A DNA stretch of 64,000 nt from Spartobacteria bacterium LR76 (GCA_003054655.1 QAYZ01000010.1:124001-188000); one strand, 5' to 3'. Counted from the stretch's first letter, positions 17,586 through 25,867 are shown. Program-made: numbers and translations. The notes: generated by a model not told the origin, from the sequence alone.

Positions 17586-18545
17586 ATGTTTTTCCCGCAT
17601 GTGATCCACCGCATTCTACGATTTTTTGGTTACGAAAAGGCTCCAACGGCAGGGACGTTTTCAAAGACAGCCCAAACCTACACGCAGCAAGTAGCCGTCT
17701 TCCAGAACCGAGGGTTGATTGTGCTCAACCCAGCTTTCGCGGAACACTGTCTGGCTCATTGCAATTACTACCGTCTTTCGGCGTACCAGTATCCGTTTCT
17801 CGCCACCACGACCCCCAAAACATTTCGCCCCGGCGTCCATTTTGAAGAAATGTGGGAACTGTATCAATTTGATCGCGAGCTTCGCCGGTTGATTAACGAA
17901 TCCGCCAAAAGAGTGGAAATTTCGGTGCGGTCCCGCTGGGCCTACGAACTTGGCCACATCTATGGACCTCTCGCCTACGCCACCCCAGCACACTTTCGAA
18001 AGCCAAAGGAGTACAAGCGCACCCTGCAAACTATCGAAAAGGAGATCGCTCGCAGCCGGGAGGAGTTTATCGCCCATTTCAAAACGAACTACGGGATGTC
18101 GCATCCGCCAATTTGGACGGTGTGTGAAGTCATGAGCTTCGGAAACGTCAGTAAAATGTATTCTCTGCTGGCCAAAGACGCCGACCGGAAACGGATTGCC
18201 TCGGCCTATGGATTATCCCAGGAAGTGTTTGGCTCCCTCCTTCACCATCTGACATACATCAGAAATCTCTGTGCGCATCATTCGCGAGTTTGGAACCGCC
18301 GCATGGTTTTCACCATCGAATTACCGAAGAAGGGGCCACCCGATCTGGTGGCCAGCTTGAACACTTCCGCCCGCCACAAAATCTACAACACTCTGGTTCT
18401 GCTTGCCTATATGAGGAGCATCATTGAGCCAACCAGCACTTGGCCCGGTGAGGTTCGCGCCCTTGTAACAGCGCAACCAGCACACGTACCTGTCGGTATG
18501 GGGTTCCCCGCAAATTGGGCGACATTGCCGATTTGGAAGCCTTGA
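17586..18545 (+). CDS. Abi_2 (AbiD/AbiF-type) abortive infection protein
   Basis: This 319-residue cytoplasmic protein of the Abi_2 family has its conserved N-terminal block (TYTQQVAVFQNRGLIV, about 31-46), HCNYYRLSAYQYPF (58-71), FDRELRRLI (95-103) and the C-terminal RNLCAHHSRVWNR (226-238). The last contains an R-x4-H HEPN ribonuclease-type motif (R226, H231). Family members stop phage propagation by killing or halting the infected cell, and HEPN RNase activity is the proposed mechanism. The start follows a terminator-like hairpin by 8 bases, so translation probably depends on read-through or regulation by that RNA. The ribosome site is weak. It has lower GC than the window average, consistent with a transferred defence gene. 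Confidence 0.85.
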   Translation: MFFPHVIHRILRFFGYEKAPTAGTFSKTAQTYTQQVAVFQNRGLIVLNPAFAEHCLAHCNYYRLSAYQYPFLATTTPKTFRPGVHFEEMWELYQFDRELRRLINESAKRVEISVRSRWAYELGHIYGPLAYATPAHFRKPKEYKRTLQTIEKEIARSREEFIAHFKTNYGMSHPPIWTVCEVMSFGNVSKMYSLLAKDADRKRIASAYGLSQEVFGSLLHHLTYIRNLCAHHSRVWNRRMVFTIELPKKGPPDLVASLNTSARHKIYNTLVLLAYMRSIIEPTSTWPGEVRALVTAQPAHVPVGMGFPANWATLPIWKP

Positions 18546-18583
18546 GAAAGGACTATTTTTACCCTGTGGGGAACCAGGGGCAA

Positions 18584-18720
18584 GGGGTCGCGCCGATAAT
18601 TTACATGTTTCGGGTCATGCTGAATGTACGGGACAAACTCCAGTCGCGGCTTCCTCGCCATGACTTCTTCTCACCGCGCATGGTACCTCAGGCCAGACAT
18701 GCAAATTATCGGCCTACCCT
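18584..18720. repeat. REP-type element, family C copy 1, with relic RAYT start
   Basis: A 137-bp element has inverted ends: GGGGTCGCGCCGATAATTTACATGT is too long for one motif but splits as GGGGTCGCGCC and GATAATTTACATGT; the right end is its near complement (ACATGCAAATTATCGGCC). On the minus strand from 18661 it encodes MARKPRLEF, the typical first residues of REP-associated tyrosine transposases, followed by degenerate codons. It is a collapsed REP/RAYT unit, 38 bp after the abi stop codon. Confidence 0.65.
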
Positions 18721-18738
18721 CTCACTTCCTCCTCTGTA

Positions 18739-19251
18739 ATGCGTGTTGCTGTGATTCCCATTCTGGTCTTGGCGGCCTTCATTTCATCCGGTCGGGCCGA
18801 CGATATTCAAAAGTTTATCGCTGGATTGGATTGGCAAAAAGATCGGCTCGAATCCGTCAGAGCCGGCGGCGACGCAGAGTTCATTGTATCCGTTGCCTTC
18901 GAAAAGAAAGATGTCTGGAGGAAGGACACTATTTCCATCGGCATCCGGGCTGTCGCCAAAAATGATCCTCGGTTTCCAATATTCGCTGGCACCGGCTGGG
19001 GAGGAACCTCTGGCAGCCGAGGAACAAGTTCGCTCATGTTACGGCAAATAAACAGAGAGGGATTTCAAGCCCACCTCGAGTTGAGCTGGACAGACAAGAT
19101 CAAGGGAAATGGAATTTTCGATCAGACCTTCCAATGCAGATGGGTCGATCACCAGTCTTGGGAAAAAGATGGATTCAAAATCGAGGTGACGATTAAGCCC
19201 AATCGCCCGCTTTCCAGCGATAGTTCCCCCAGGGAAACCAGGGGTCAGTGA
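18739..19251 (+). CDS. Secreted protein of unknown function
   Basis: This 170-residue protein has a signal peptide (MRVAVIPILVLAAFISSGRA, cleavage near GRADD). The mature part alternates charged and hydrophobic residues, has a Gly/Ser-rich turn (GTGWGGTSGSRGTSS), and contains one Cys. No domain was recognised. The 3' end runs into family C/E repeat sequence (RETRGQ stop then AGGGGTCAGTGAG), so the C-terminus may have been altered by repeat insertion. Its GC content is lower than in the neighbouring secreted proteins. Confidence 0.6.
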   Translation: MRVAVIPILVLAAFISSGRADDIQKFIAGLDWQKDRLESVRAGGDAEFIVSVAFEKKDVWRKDTISIGIRAVAKNDPRFPIFAGTGWGGTSGSRGTSSLMLRQINREGFQAHLELSWTDKIKGNGIFDQTFQCRWVDHQSWEKDGFKIEVTIKPNRPLSSDSSPRETRGQ

Positions 19252-19287
19252 GAGAGAAGGAAAGTGGGGAAAAGGCAAGGGGTCGAA

Positions 19288-19323
19288 AAGGCAAGGAGTC
19301 AGGCCTATAATTTACATGTCGGG
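19288..19323 (+). repeat. Family C repeat end, copy 2
   Basis: The sequence AAGGAGTCAGGCCTATAAT followed by TTACATGTCG matches the conserved end of the REP-like family C. It is followed at about 19335 by AACCAGGGGGGCAGTGTGCA, which resembles the start of the family E units at 62-63 kb. Only one end is present, so this is a fragment. Confidence 0.55.
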
Positions 19324-19431
19324 GTAAGAAACCAGGGGGGCAGTGTGCATATCCTTTCACCTTGGTGAACCCCAGAAACGCCCAAGGGAAAACGCTGCTC
19401 CGGGGAACCAGCTCCGACGTTTTCTTAGGGT

Positions 19432-20018
19432 TCAGTTCCCCTTGTCCCGACGGAGCGCTGCAAAGTATTCCTTGATCTCCGGGTGCTTTCCCAGATCGGC
19501 GGGGATTCCCTGATCCACGCGCACCTCGGGGCGGAGCCGCATGTACTCACGCGCCGCCGCGCTCCTAAACACATCCCTCATGCCGTGGAGATACCGGAGA
19601 TGGGGAAACAAGCGGAAATCCGGCGGGACAAACCCATGGAGATGGCTCAGCTCCAGATGTTCCAGCCTCGGCAGCGCCGGGAGGGCGCTCAGATCCTTCA
19701 GGCGCCGCAGCCGGGAAAGAGCCAGCGACTCCAGCGTACCCGCGCAAAAGCCCACGTCCACGCTCGACAGCGGCCCAAACGCCACCTCCAGCCGGCGCAG
19801 CCCCGACAGCCCCCGCAAGTCCCTCAGGTCGCGACCCGGCACTTGCGCAACCCCACCTCCTCCAGCCCGGCGTGCTCGCCCAGGGCGCTCAGATTTTCCG
19901 GCGTGCCGTGAATCGTCACCCGCTTGACCGGGAACCGGCTGAGCTCCACGCGCAAATCACAAGCCTCCTGCTCGGCCAAAACCACCAGGGCGCTGCGTTC
20001 CGGGATATGATTGATCAT
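19432..20018 (-). pseudogene. Leucine-rich-repeat protein split by a frameshift
   Basis: Two overlapping frames together encode one short LRR protein. The first starts at 20018 (MINHIPERSALVVLAEQEAC) and reads through PENLSALGEHAGLEEVGLRKC to a stop at 19824. The second, beginning at a GTG at 19842, continues RDLRDLRGLSGLRRLEVAFG and LESLALSRLRRLKDLSALP, then PRLEHLELSHL. LRR units of about 23 residues run without a break across the junction at about 19830-19842 (around CCGGGT). One indel would restore a single protein of about 195 residues. A sequencing error or programmed frameshift cannot be excluded. Confidence 0.6.
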
Positions 20019-20124
20019 GGCGACAGTACAGTGACGATCAGCCGGCAGCGTACGCCGTCTTGCCTGCTCCCGACAATGGGAAAGAGAACTCAGCAAAATG
20101 AAGCTGGAGAACCAGCAGGCAGGC

Positions 20125-20215
20125 CTGCGCCATCCATGTCGCGAAGCGTGCATGCTGCTACCCGCAGCTCCACGGACAAAAGAGCTGCGACATTGAGATT
20201 TGCTGCGCAGCCGCC
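20125..20215 (+). repeat. Family C interior fragment
   Basis: The segment CATGTCGCGAAGCGTGCATG, then CACGGACAAAAGAGCTGCGA and TTTGCTGCGCA, is shared with 21540-21615 and, inverted and more diverged, with 63590-63660. The AGCTC...GAGCT arms can form a hairpin. No coding capacity was seen. Confidence 0.55.
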
Positions 20216-20303
20216 CACCATGGCGTATTGCCTCAAATGCCTTCCCCCCCGGGGGGCAAACATGGAAACAACAGGCCCCGCCCCTCACGCCGACCTTACC
20301 CCT

Positions 20304-21392
20304 CTAGCAGGCGGCTTTCCTCCGCCGCCAGAGGCCGCAGGCACCTCCACCCAGCAGCACCAGCAGGACCGTCGACGGCTCGGGGACAGTGGCCACGCGG
20401 AAGCCTATGCTGCCGTTCTCGCTTTCGGGCAGTGCGCCCCAGCGGGAATAGGATTCCAGGTCCCCGACACTGTAGGCCCAGGAGCCTCCGCGGAGGCCCC
20501 GGCCTGTTTCCTCAATGATCGCGTAGTTCCACTCCCACACGTTGCCTCCCTGGTCAAAAGTCCCGTAGTAGCTGGCCGAGTCGGAAAAGGCTCCGCTATC
20601 CGTCAGGTAGTTCTGGTTTGGATCATAGCTCCCACTCTGCGTGACGGCAAAGTTTCCCGCACTGTTCTCGAAATTTGCCTGATTCGGCTGACCGCCGATC
20701 GTGTTTCCCGGCTCGTCGTTGGTCCGGGTGGGGTACACCCAATAGTTGGACCCGCCCCCGGCGCCCGGCGTCGGATCGTAATAGGCCGCCTTGTACCACT
20801 CGCTCTCGCTCGGGATCCACCACGTCGGCGCAGCACTCGTGTTGGGGTTGATCGCGTTTTTCGTGATGTCCACCCCGCTCGTAGCCCCATGGAGAGCATA
20901 GGCGCCATCCTCCGTGCTCGCGTCCACCTGGCCCACTCCCGTCGGCTGCCCGTTGGCCATCCAGTTGGCAAACCTCACGGCGTCAAACCAGCTCACCCAG
21001 GTCACCGGGCGACCGCCCGGGCTGCTGGCCCCGGCGGGCGCAATGCCGGAAGGGCCGATCACCGAGTACGTGAAGCTCCCGCTCGTCCCGCTCTGCTGGA
21101 TGCCTGAGACGTTCCCGCTCGTCGCCATGTTGGAGTTATAAAGCCCGTAGGTATCCGTCACCGCCACGGCATTGAGAAACGCGGCGTACTGGTCCAGGGT
21201 CACCTCGTAGGTTCCGATATCATAGACATGATCCACCGCGCCGTACAGGTCGCCTGTTGCCGGATCATTCGGGTTTCCCGCGTTGCCCACCGTCACCGTC
21301 GGTATCGTGATCTGGGCCTGTCCCGCCGGGATCCCCGCCGCCATCAGTCCCAGCGCCGCCGCCGTTCCCTTCATGATCCTCATCGGTTTCAT
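20304..21392 (-). CDS. PEP-CTERM protein with SUMF1/FGE-type domain
   Basis: This 362-residue secreted protein has a signal peptide (hydrophobic 9-25, cleavage near GQAQI) and a sulfatase-modifying-factor-type (C-type-lectin-like) fold. Family landmarks are YDIGTYEVTLDQYAAFLNA, RPVTWVSWFDAVRFANWM, WWIPSESEWYKAAYY, GGNVWEWN, RGLRGGSWAY and SIGFRVATV. The C-terminus VPEPSTVLLVLLGGGACGLW followed by RRRKAAC is a PEP-CTERM sorting signal. No catalytic cysteine pair of true formylglycine-generating enzymes is present in the domain, so it is probably a binding or structural protein. Exosortase-dependent export and anchoring is expected from the family. Confidence 0.9.
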   Translation of the reverse strand: MKPMRIMKGTAAALGLMAAGIPAGQAQITIPTVTVGNAGNPNDPATGDLYGAVDHVYDIGTYEVTLDQYAAFLNAVAVTDTYGLYNSNMATSGNVSGIQQSGTSGSFTYSVIGPSGIAPAGASSPGGRPVTWVSWFDAVRFANWMANGQPTGVGQVDASTEDGAYALHGATSGVDITKNAINPNTSAAPTWWIPSESEWYKAAYYDPTPGAGGGSNYWVYPTRTNDEPGNTIGGQPNQANFENSAGNFAVTQSGSYDPNQNYLTDSGAFSDSASYYGTFDQGGNVWEWNYAIIEETGRGLRGGSWAYSVGDLESYSRWGALPESENGSIGFRVATVPEPSTVLLVLLGGGACGLWRRRKAAC

Positions 21393-21498
21393 AAGTCTTG
21401 GGGGCCGTACAGTTCCTCCCGCTAATACTAGCCCGCCTTACACCCGTCAATGAAAAAGCATCCTGGGCGACCCTTAGGAAAATGAGGATCAGTCCTTA

Positions 21499-21625
21499 AC
21501 GGCATTAAGATCAGGCAAGGGGTCGGGCCTATAATTTACATGTCGTGAAGCGCGCATGTGCATTCGGGAGCTTCACGGACAAAAGAGCTGCGATTTGTGA
21601 ATTTGCTGCGCAAACGCCCGACCCG
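21499..21625 (+). repeat. Chimeric repeat: family D end joined to family C
   Basis: GGCATTAAGATCAGGC at about 21500 is one mismatch away from the terminal repeat of the family D element at 63016-63235. It is joined directly to AAGGGGTCGGGCCTATAAT and TTACATGTCG of family C. The interior (GAAGCGCGCATG, CACGGACAAAAGAGCTGCGA, TTTGCTGCGCA) matches 20125-20215. Adjacent insertion of two repeat families is the likely history. Confidence 0.55.
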
Positions 21626-21636
21626 AATGGCCTTCC

Positions 21637-21951
21637 CTACGGCAAGTCAACCAGCCACCCCTCGCTGCTCTTCTCGATGTAAAGTTTGGCATATCCGTAA
21701 TCCCCGTGTTCATTTCGCATCCTTGCGTTGTCGCACAAGTGCTTGGCCAGAATTGAGAACAGCTCCCAGTCCGGCACCCTGTATACGGTCGTTTTACCTC
21801 CATACTCGAAACGGGCAAACATCTTATCCGGCACTTCCGGCGAATCAGGCAAATCTCCCCGCTCAATCGAAAGCCCAACGATGTAGCCGTAAAATTTCGA
21901 CTTCTCGCCAATGGTTCCGAATTCGAATTCACGCATAAGCTCAGCCTGCAT
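21637..21951 (-). CDS. Small hypothetical cytoplasmic protein
   Basis: This 104-residue protein has no signal peptide. It contains FYGYIVGLSIERGDLPDSPE, a YGGKTTVYRVPDWELFSILA helix-strand segment and ends with a basic/aromatic SSEGWLVDLP. No family was recognised. It follows the secreted-protein gene at 21955 with its start only 4 bp after that gene's stop, so the two are probably co-transcribed. An alternative start is MREFEFG five codons downstream. Confidence 0.65.
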   Translation of the reverse strand: MQAELMREFEFGTIGEKSKFYGYIVGLSIERGDLPDSPEVPDKMFARFEYGGKTTVYRVPDWELFSILAKHLCDNARMRNEHGDYGYAKLYIEKSSEGWLVDLP

Positions 21952-21954
21952 CGA

Positions 21955-22593
21955 TCACTCGCCCACGAGCGGTGAGGTCGAGAACGAAACGCGAAGGACA
22001 TGTTCCCCCCGATCCCCGCCGGCCATGACATCAAATGCGGTCCCGAACCCATCCCACATGCCAGGCTGCTTTGGCAGCGGCGTCGCGATCTGTGTTGTGT
22101 AGTGGGTCGACAGGGCCCCGGTAGATCGGCGAAATGGATTTGAGTAGCTCTGCCTGATCGTAGTGTTCAGGTCCGGCGCCTCCAGCAGGACCACAAAGCT
22201 CCGCGATGTTCGCCAGGGGTCTTCGGATTTGCTGTCATCCGGCATCATCGTCATGCGCAGCGGAAAGAACTTCGGGCGGGACTCTCGCTTGGTGGGATCT
22301 GCAGGCAATGCGTCAAATGCAAGACTCGCCACCTCGCTGGCGCTCTGGGACCGCGTATCGATCAAGGAGATATCCACTGTAAGGAATCGTGCCGAATCAG
22401 GGATCTGAACCATCCACTGGAACGACTTGATCCCAAGTAATTCACGCAAAGTCGCCGTGTCCGGCTGCGACTGGTAGTCGTCAAAGGCGACGAGCTGATT
22501 CTCAGGCATCCCCGGCGGGCGGTGATATTGCTGCTGTGCTGATAGCGTGCTGGCACCCAGGCAAAGCGCGAGGATCGAGAGAAGGCGTTTCAT
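21955..22593 (-). CDS. Secreted protein of unknown function
   Basis: This 212-residue protein starts at 22593 (MKRLLSILALCLGASTLSAQ), which gives a clean signal peptide; an extension to 22638 does not. The mature protein begins with a run of Gln and has LGIKSFQWMVQIPDSARFLT, RPKFFPLRMTMMPDD and a C-terminal HVLRVSFSTSPLVGE. No family was recognised. It precedes and is probably coupled to the small cytoplasmic protein at 21637. Confidence 0.65.
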   Translation of the reverse strand: MKRLLSILALCLGASTLSAQQQYHRPPGMPENQLVAFDDYQSQPDTATLRELLGIKSFQWMVQIPDSARFLTVDISLIDTRSQSASEVASLAFDALPADPTKRESRPKFFPLRMTMMPDDSKSEDPWRTSRSFVVLLEAPDLNTTIRQSYSNPFRRSTGALSTHYTTQIATPLPKQPGMWDGFGTAFDVMAGGDRGEHVLRVSFSTSPLVGE

Positions 22594-22722
22594 TTTCTGT
22601 CCGAGGTGAAGCTGAGTTACAGCCAAACCGCAGCCCAAGTCAATAGAGCGGGATCGCCAGACCAGCCGGGCGCTCGTGTAACAACGAACAGCGCCCCGCT
22701 GGCCATGACCTCCAGCTCCCGG

Positions 22723-23163
22723 TTAGTCCTTTGTTTTATCCGAGCGGAACCAAGGTTGAAACTCCACCTTCCAGTCAGACGATGCCACTCCGTCTTTAAT
22801 AGTGTAAGGATAAGCGGTGTTTTTGGAACTGAATATCTCATCGGATTCGAGCATCGGACGCACCCAGATCTTGGAGACCTTTGCCGTTGAGGCAAGCGGG
22901 TGAAAATGTTGAGCCACATCATACATCTCCGTCATTTGGTTCCACATGTTCTTGCTGAGACTGGACGGAAGATAATCAACGTACAAAGCCCTCTCGCCCG
23001 TGAGCGAATCCGTTCCAACCTGGATTGCCTTGATGGTTGTCGGCTTGCCCTTTTCAAATTCGAGAATCTGCGGCGACTGGGGGCTGTAGGGGTCATACGG
23101 CGAAGCGGCAAAAGCCGAGAGTACAAATCCGGCCAACAACAGAATAGTTACGCGGGCAGTCAT
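22723..23163 (-). CDS. Secreted protein of unknown function
   Basis: This 146-residue protein has a signal peptide (MTARVTILLLAGFVLSAFAA, cleavage near AAS). The mature part is rich in Tyr/Pro at its start (SPYDPYSPQSPQ) and contains IKAIQVGTDSLTGERALYVD, DVAQHFHPLASTAKVSKIWV and YTIKDGVASSDWKVEFQPWF. No domain was recognised. It lies among a set of minus-strand secreted-protein genes between 21.6 and 24.3 kb that may form one loose operon. Confidence 0.65.
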   Translation of the reverse strand: MTARVTILLLAGFVLSAFAASPYDPYSPQSPQILEFEKGKPTTIKAIQVGTDSLTGERALYVDYLPSSLSKNMWNQMTEMYDVAQHFHPLASTAKVSKIWVRPMLESDEIFSSKNTAYPYTIKDGVASSDWKVEFQPWFRSDKTKD

Positions 23164-23219
23164 AGGGTCCTTAAGGATAGGGAGCGTCGCTGAATGGGAA
23201 AACAGGTGCCAGCCATTGA

Positions 23220-23795
23220 TTATTGATCTTTCGCGGAAGTGCCCGCCTTCGAAAACGTGAGGAAGGCAATCAGGCGGCGGTAGACGGGAGCGTCGCGGTT
23301 CGGCTTTCCCGGCTCCTTGACGATTTGTTTTTCACTCCATGAGTGGAGAACCAGCACCACCGGCTTGCCAATCTCCGCCTCACCCTCGATGCCCATGGCC
23401 CGGACGCTCTGGAAGATCGGAGCCTGGGTCGCGGAGGGAGCGAAGTAGCCCTCCAGCGTCGTAAAGTCAAAATCGACCGAATACCGCACCCGACCCTCGC
23501 CCGCCCAGGCCGGACGCACCGTCAGCGCCGCCCCGACGGGAAATTTCCCCCTGGGCGGAATCGCCACCTCGCGCATGGAGGATAGCGTCACAGGCTTGCC
23601 GGGGCGCGCCTTCAGCCGGGACGCTGCCAGCACATCCGCCCCCTTCCGCTCCGCGAGCCGCGAAAGGTCCTTCGGCAGATCAGCTCCATTCGTCGTGAGC
23701 CCCACGAGCCGTGCATCCACGAGGATCGCCGGAGGCGCTGCGATGGCCGACGCCGTGAGCGCCGCCGCGATCGCAAGGTACTGGAGGATTTTCAT
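23220..23795 (-). CDS. Secreted protein with a secretin-like beta domain (tentative)
   Basis: This 191-residue protein starts at 23795 (MKILQYLAIAAALTASAIAA, a good signal peptide). The order of motifs resembles a domain in verrucomicrobial type II/III secretion-like proteins: KGADVLAASRLKARPGKPVT, then FPVGAALTVRPAW, then RVRYSVDFDFTTLEGYFA, then QAPIFQSVRAMGIEGEAEIG. That similarity is from memory and low confidence. It is followed 34 bp upstream in the transcript by the related gene at 23830-24333, so the two may be an operon of paralogous secreted proteins. Confidence 0.55.
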   Translation of the reverse strand: MKILQYLAIAAALTASAIAAPPAILVDARLVGLTTNGADLPKDLSRLAERKGADVLAASRLKARPGKPVTLSSMREVAIPPRGKFPVGAALTVRPAWAGEGRVRYSVDFDFTTLEGYFAPSATQAPIFQSVRAMGIEGEAEIGKPVVLVLHSWSEKQIVKEPGKPNRDAPVYRRLIAFLTFSKAGTSAKDQ

Positions 23796-23829
23796 AATGA
23801 GTTTTAGCCGGGGGCTTCCGGTCGTTGTA

Positions 23830-24333
23830 TTAATGATCCTGCGGTTTCGGGTCGGCGACGAGGGAGACGCGCAGGACCTTGCCATTGATCTCCAGCGGCA
23901 CCACGGTCTCGCCGGGCTTTACAGAGACGGGGAGCTGCTGGATGCCGATGTTGCGGGATTCCCACGAGTCTTTCGAGGCCTGATAGTATTTCTGGCGCAG
24001 GATGCTGATGCGCACATTCAGGGTCGCGCCCTCCCAGGCGGATTGCGTCGTGATCGTCTGAAACTCCTTTTCATTATCCGTCGGCAGGTCCACGGAAAAC
24101 TCAGCCAGGTCCGCCGCGACCGAGATATTCAGCGGATTCTCCGAGAAGAGATCGCAGGAGATTTTCAGCTTCAGCCCCCTGCCATTCGCCTCCGCCGGAG
24201 CAGCCTCCGCAGGCGCGGCGGCCTTTTTCTCTTCGGCAAAGGCGCTGGTCCCGCAGGCCATCCCCGCCAGCAGGAGGGCGAGCAGCAGTGTGCGGATCGG
24301 GGTGATGTGGCGAGGGCGGGCGGAGAGGTTCAT
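23830..24333 (-). CDS. Secreted protein of unknown function
   Basis: This 167-residue protein starts at 24333 (MNLSARPRHITPIRTLLLAL, then LLAGMACGTSAFAEE), with a signal peptide and an Ala/Pro/Glu-rich linker (KKAAAPAEAAPAEANG). The remainder is beta-rich (LKLKISCDLFSENPLNISVA, TTQSAWEGATLNVRISIL) and ends GKVLRVSLVADPKPQDH. No family was recognised. It lies immediately upstream of the 23220-23795 gene on the same strand. Confidence 0.65.
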   Translation of the reverse strand: MNLSARPRHITPIRTLLLALLLAGMACGTSAFAEEKKAAAPAEAAPAEANGRGLKLKISCDLFSENPLNISVAADLAEFSVDLPTDNEKEFQTITTQSAWEGATLNVRISILRQKYYQASKDSWESRNIGIQQLPVSVKPGETVVPLEINGKVLRVSLVADPKPQDH

Positions 24334-24510
24334 GGGATTATTTACGAGAGAGAAAAGAGACGCCTGAGATGAAATGCGCAGTGGGCCAGGAGCAGAAGAA
24401 GTACCGCAAATCGCGTCATCATCGAAGGAAATGAGGTCTAGAACTAAACCAAAATCCGCGAGACGAGGCCAGACCAACGCTCTCCCTCTGGGAACTCCCC
24501 GGCGATTTCC
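24334..24510. other. Intergenic region between divergent genes
   Basis: This is the 5' flank of the minus-strand secreted-protein gene and leads into the minisatellite. No promoter or RNA structure could be supported. Confidence 0.3.
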
Positions 24511-24600
24511 CACCTCATCGCACCTCATCGCACCTCATCGCACCTCATCGCACCTCATCGCACCTCATCGCACCTCATCGCACCTCATCGCACCTCATCG
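24511..24600 (+). repeat. Minisatellite: nine perfect copies of CACCTCATCG
   Basis: Nine uninterrupted 10-bp units run from 24511 to 24600, followed by a broken unit (CACCTC). The array is perfect, which suggests recent expansion by slippage. It lies 164 bp upstream of the rhodanese-like gene start and 177 bp upstream of the divergent secreted-protein gene. The unit equals about one helical turn, so copy-number change could alter promoter spacing in whole turns. Confidence 0.95.
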
Positions 24601-24763
24601 CACCTCCCGCGCTTACGCTTACGTAACCATACGCTCCACCACCCTCCCGCCGCTCGACCCGGCCACCGAACCTCGCCTTTCTCACTCGTCGCCGTCGGAG
24701 CCCTCTTCGGGCATGGGGCGTAATCCTTGCCCCCGCCGCCGCTTTCGCTCCAGACTTCCCGGC

Positions 24764-25378
24764 ATGAGAATCCTCATTGCCCTCCTGATGATAGCCGCCT
24801 GCGTCGCCCGGGCGCAGGATGCGGCGTATCCCAAGGCCAAGGTCAGCTTTGAGGACTTTGCGCGGCTCGTTCAGGAGGTCGAGCCCCACCGCGCCAGCAG
24901 GCTCGTCGACCTGCCGACCTTCCTCGCCATGAGCCGCGAGCCCGACACCATCATCCTCGATGCGCGCAGCACCTTTCGCTTTGAGCGCATTCACCTCCAG
25001 GGCGCCCGGCACCTCGCCTTCACCGACTTCACGCAGGAGAGCCTCGCCAAGGTCATCCCCTCCTTCGACACGCGCATCCTCATCTACTGCAACAACAACT
25101 TTGAGGGCAACCAGACCGACTTCCCCTCCAAGATCGCCAGCCCCCGGACCATCAATAATCTCAAAGCCACCAGCCAGCTCGCCGCGCAGGAAAAGCCGCT
25201 CATGATGGCGCTCAACATCCCGACCTACATCACCCTCTACGGTTACGGATATCGCAACGTCTACGAGCTGAACGAACTCGTCCAGGTCAGCGACCCGAGG
25301 ATCACCTTCGAGGGCACTGTCATTACCCCAATCCCAACCAAGCCCACCCTCCCCTCCCCGATCTGGAAGCTGGAGTGA
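24764..25378 (+). CDS. Secreted rhodanese-like protein
   Basis: This 204-residue protein starts at 24764 (MRILIALLMIAACVARAQDA), a clear signal peptide. An open frame continues upstream through the minisatellite but lacks coding character. The mature part is a rhodanese-homology domain: RLVDLPTFLAMSREPDTIIL, DARSTFRFERIHLQGARHLA, DFTQESLAKVIPSFDTRILI, and the active-site loop YCNNNFEGNQTDFPS, whose Cys (about residue 113) is in the catalytic position. The loop is longer than in canonical thiosulfate sulfurtransferases. A periplasmic sulfur-carrier or redox role is inferred. Confidence 0.75.
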   Translation: MRILIALLMIAACVARAQDAAYPKAKVSFEDFARLVQEVEPHRASRLVDLPTFLAMSREPDTIILDARSTFRFERIHLQGARHLAFTDFTQESLAKVIPSFDTRILIYCNNNFEGNQTDFPSKIASPRTINNLKATSQLAAQEKPLMMALNIPTYITLYGYGYRNVYELNELVQVSDPRITFEGTVITPIPTKPTLPSPIWKLE

Positions 25379-25867
25379 GCCGCTGGGATCAGGGTTGGGC
25401 GGTCGATCTGATTTGCTTTTGTCGTACGAAGCCTGGCAAACTCAATCCCGCTCGACCACCTTACCCGGTTCGCTTAGGAAAACGCTCTACACCCCCGATT
25501 GCCGATGAGCGCCCTTCGTCACATCCATTCACAGATTTGCGATATTCTCGGAGGTACGCTACTCGGGAGAGAGCTGCCCAAAGCGGAGCGATCCACCTGG
25601 CAGCGAACCGCCGCGGATGCCATAGAGACGATGCAGCAGTTTCTCAAAAGGCTTTTCCGCGTTCCAAACACGACCTCAAGAAAAGAGGGCGGCAGCGCTC
25701 CACCCGCCGCCGGAAAGCCGTCTCCCCTCCGTCCCGCGCCAACGCACCATCTCGTGGCAGCCCGGTCGCTCCCGCCATCAAAAGGAACCCATCTGTTTCC
25801 AAAGGATTGATTCCGGCAGGCCCGAGCGGCACCCTGTGGGAGTCCAGATACACTCCCGCAAGCCATC
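25379..25867. other. Intergenic region, nothing recognised
   Basis: There is no supported gene on either strand. The stretch precedes an ATPase gene fragment and may hold its former promoter. Frames here look like random GC-rich sequence (Arg/Pro/Ser-rich translations). Confidence 0.35.

Noticed and set aside
24511-24600. Possible CRISPR array
   Set aside because: The 10-bp units are contiguous with no spacers, so it is a minisatellite.
24374-24763. N-terminal extension of the rhodanese-like protein through the minisatellite
   Set aside because: The extension translates to repeated SHLIAPHRTS and precedes a proper signal peptide at 24764.
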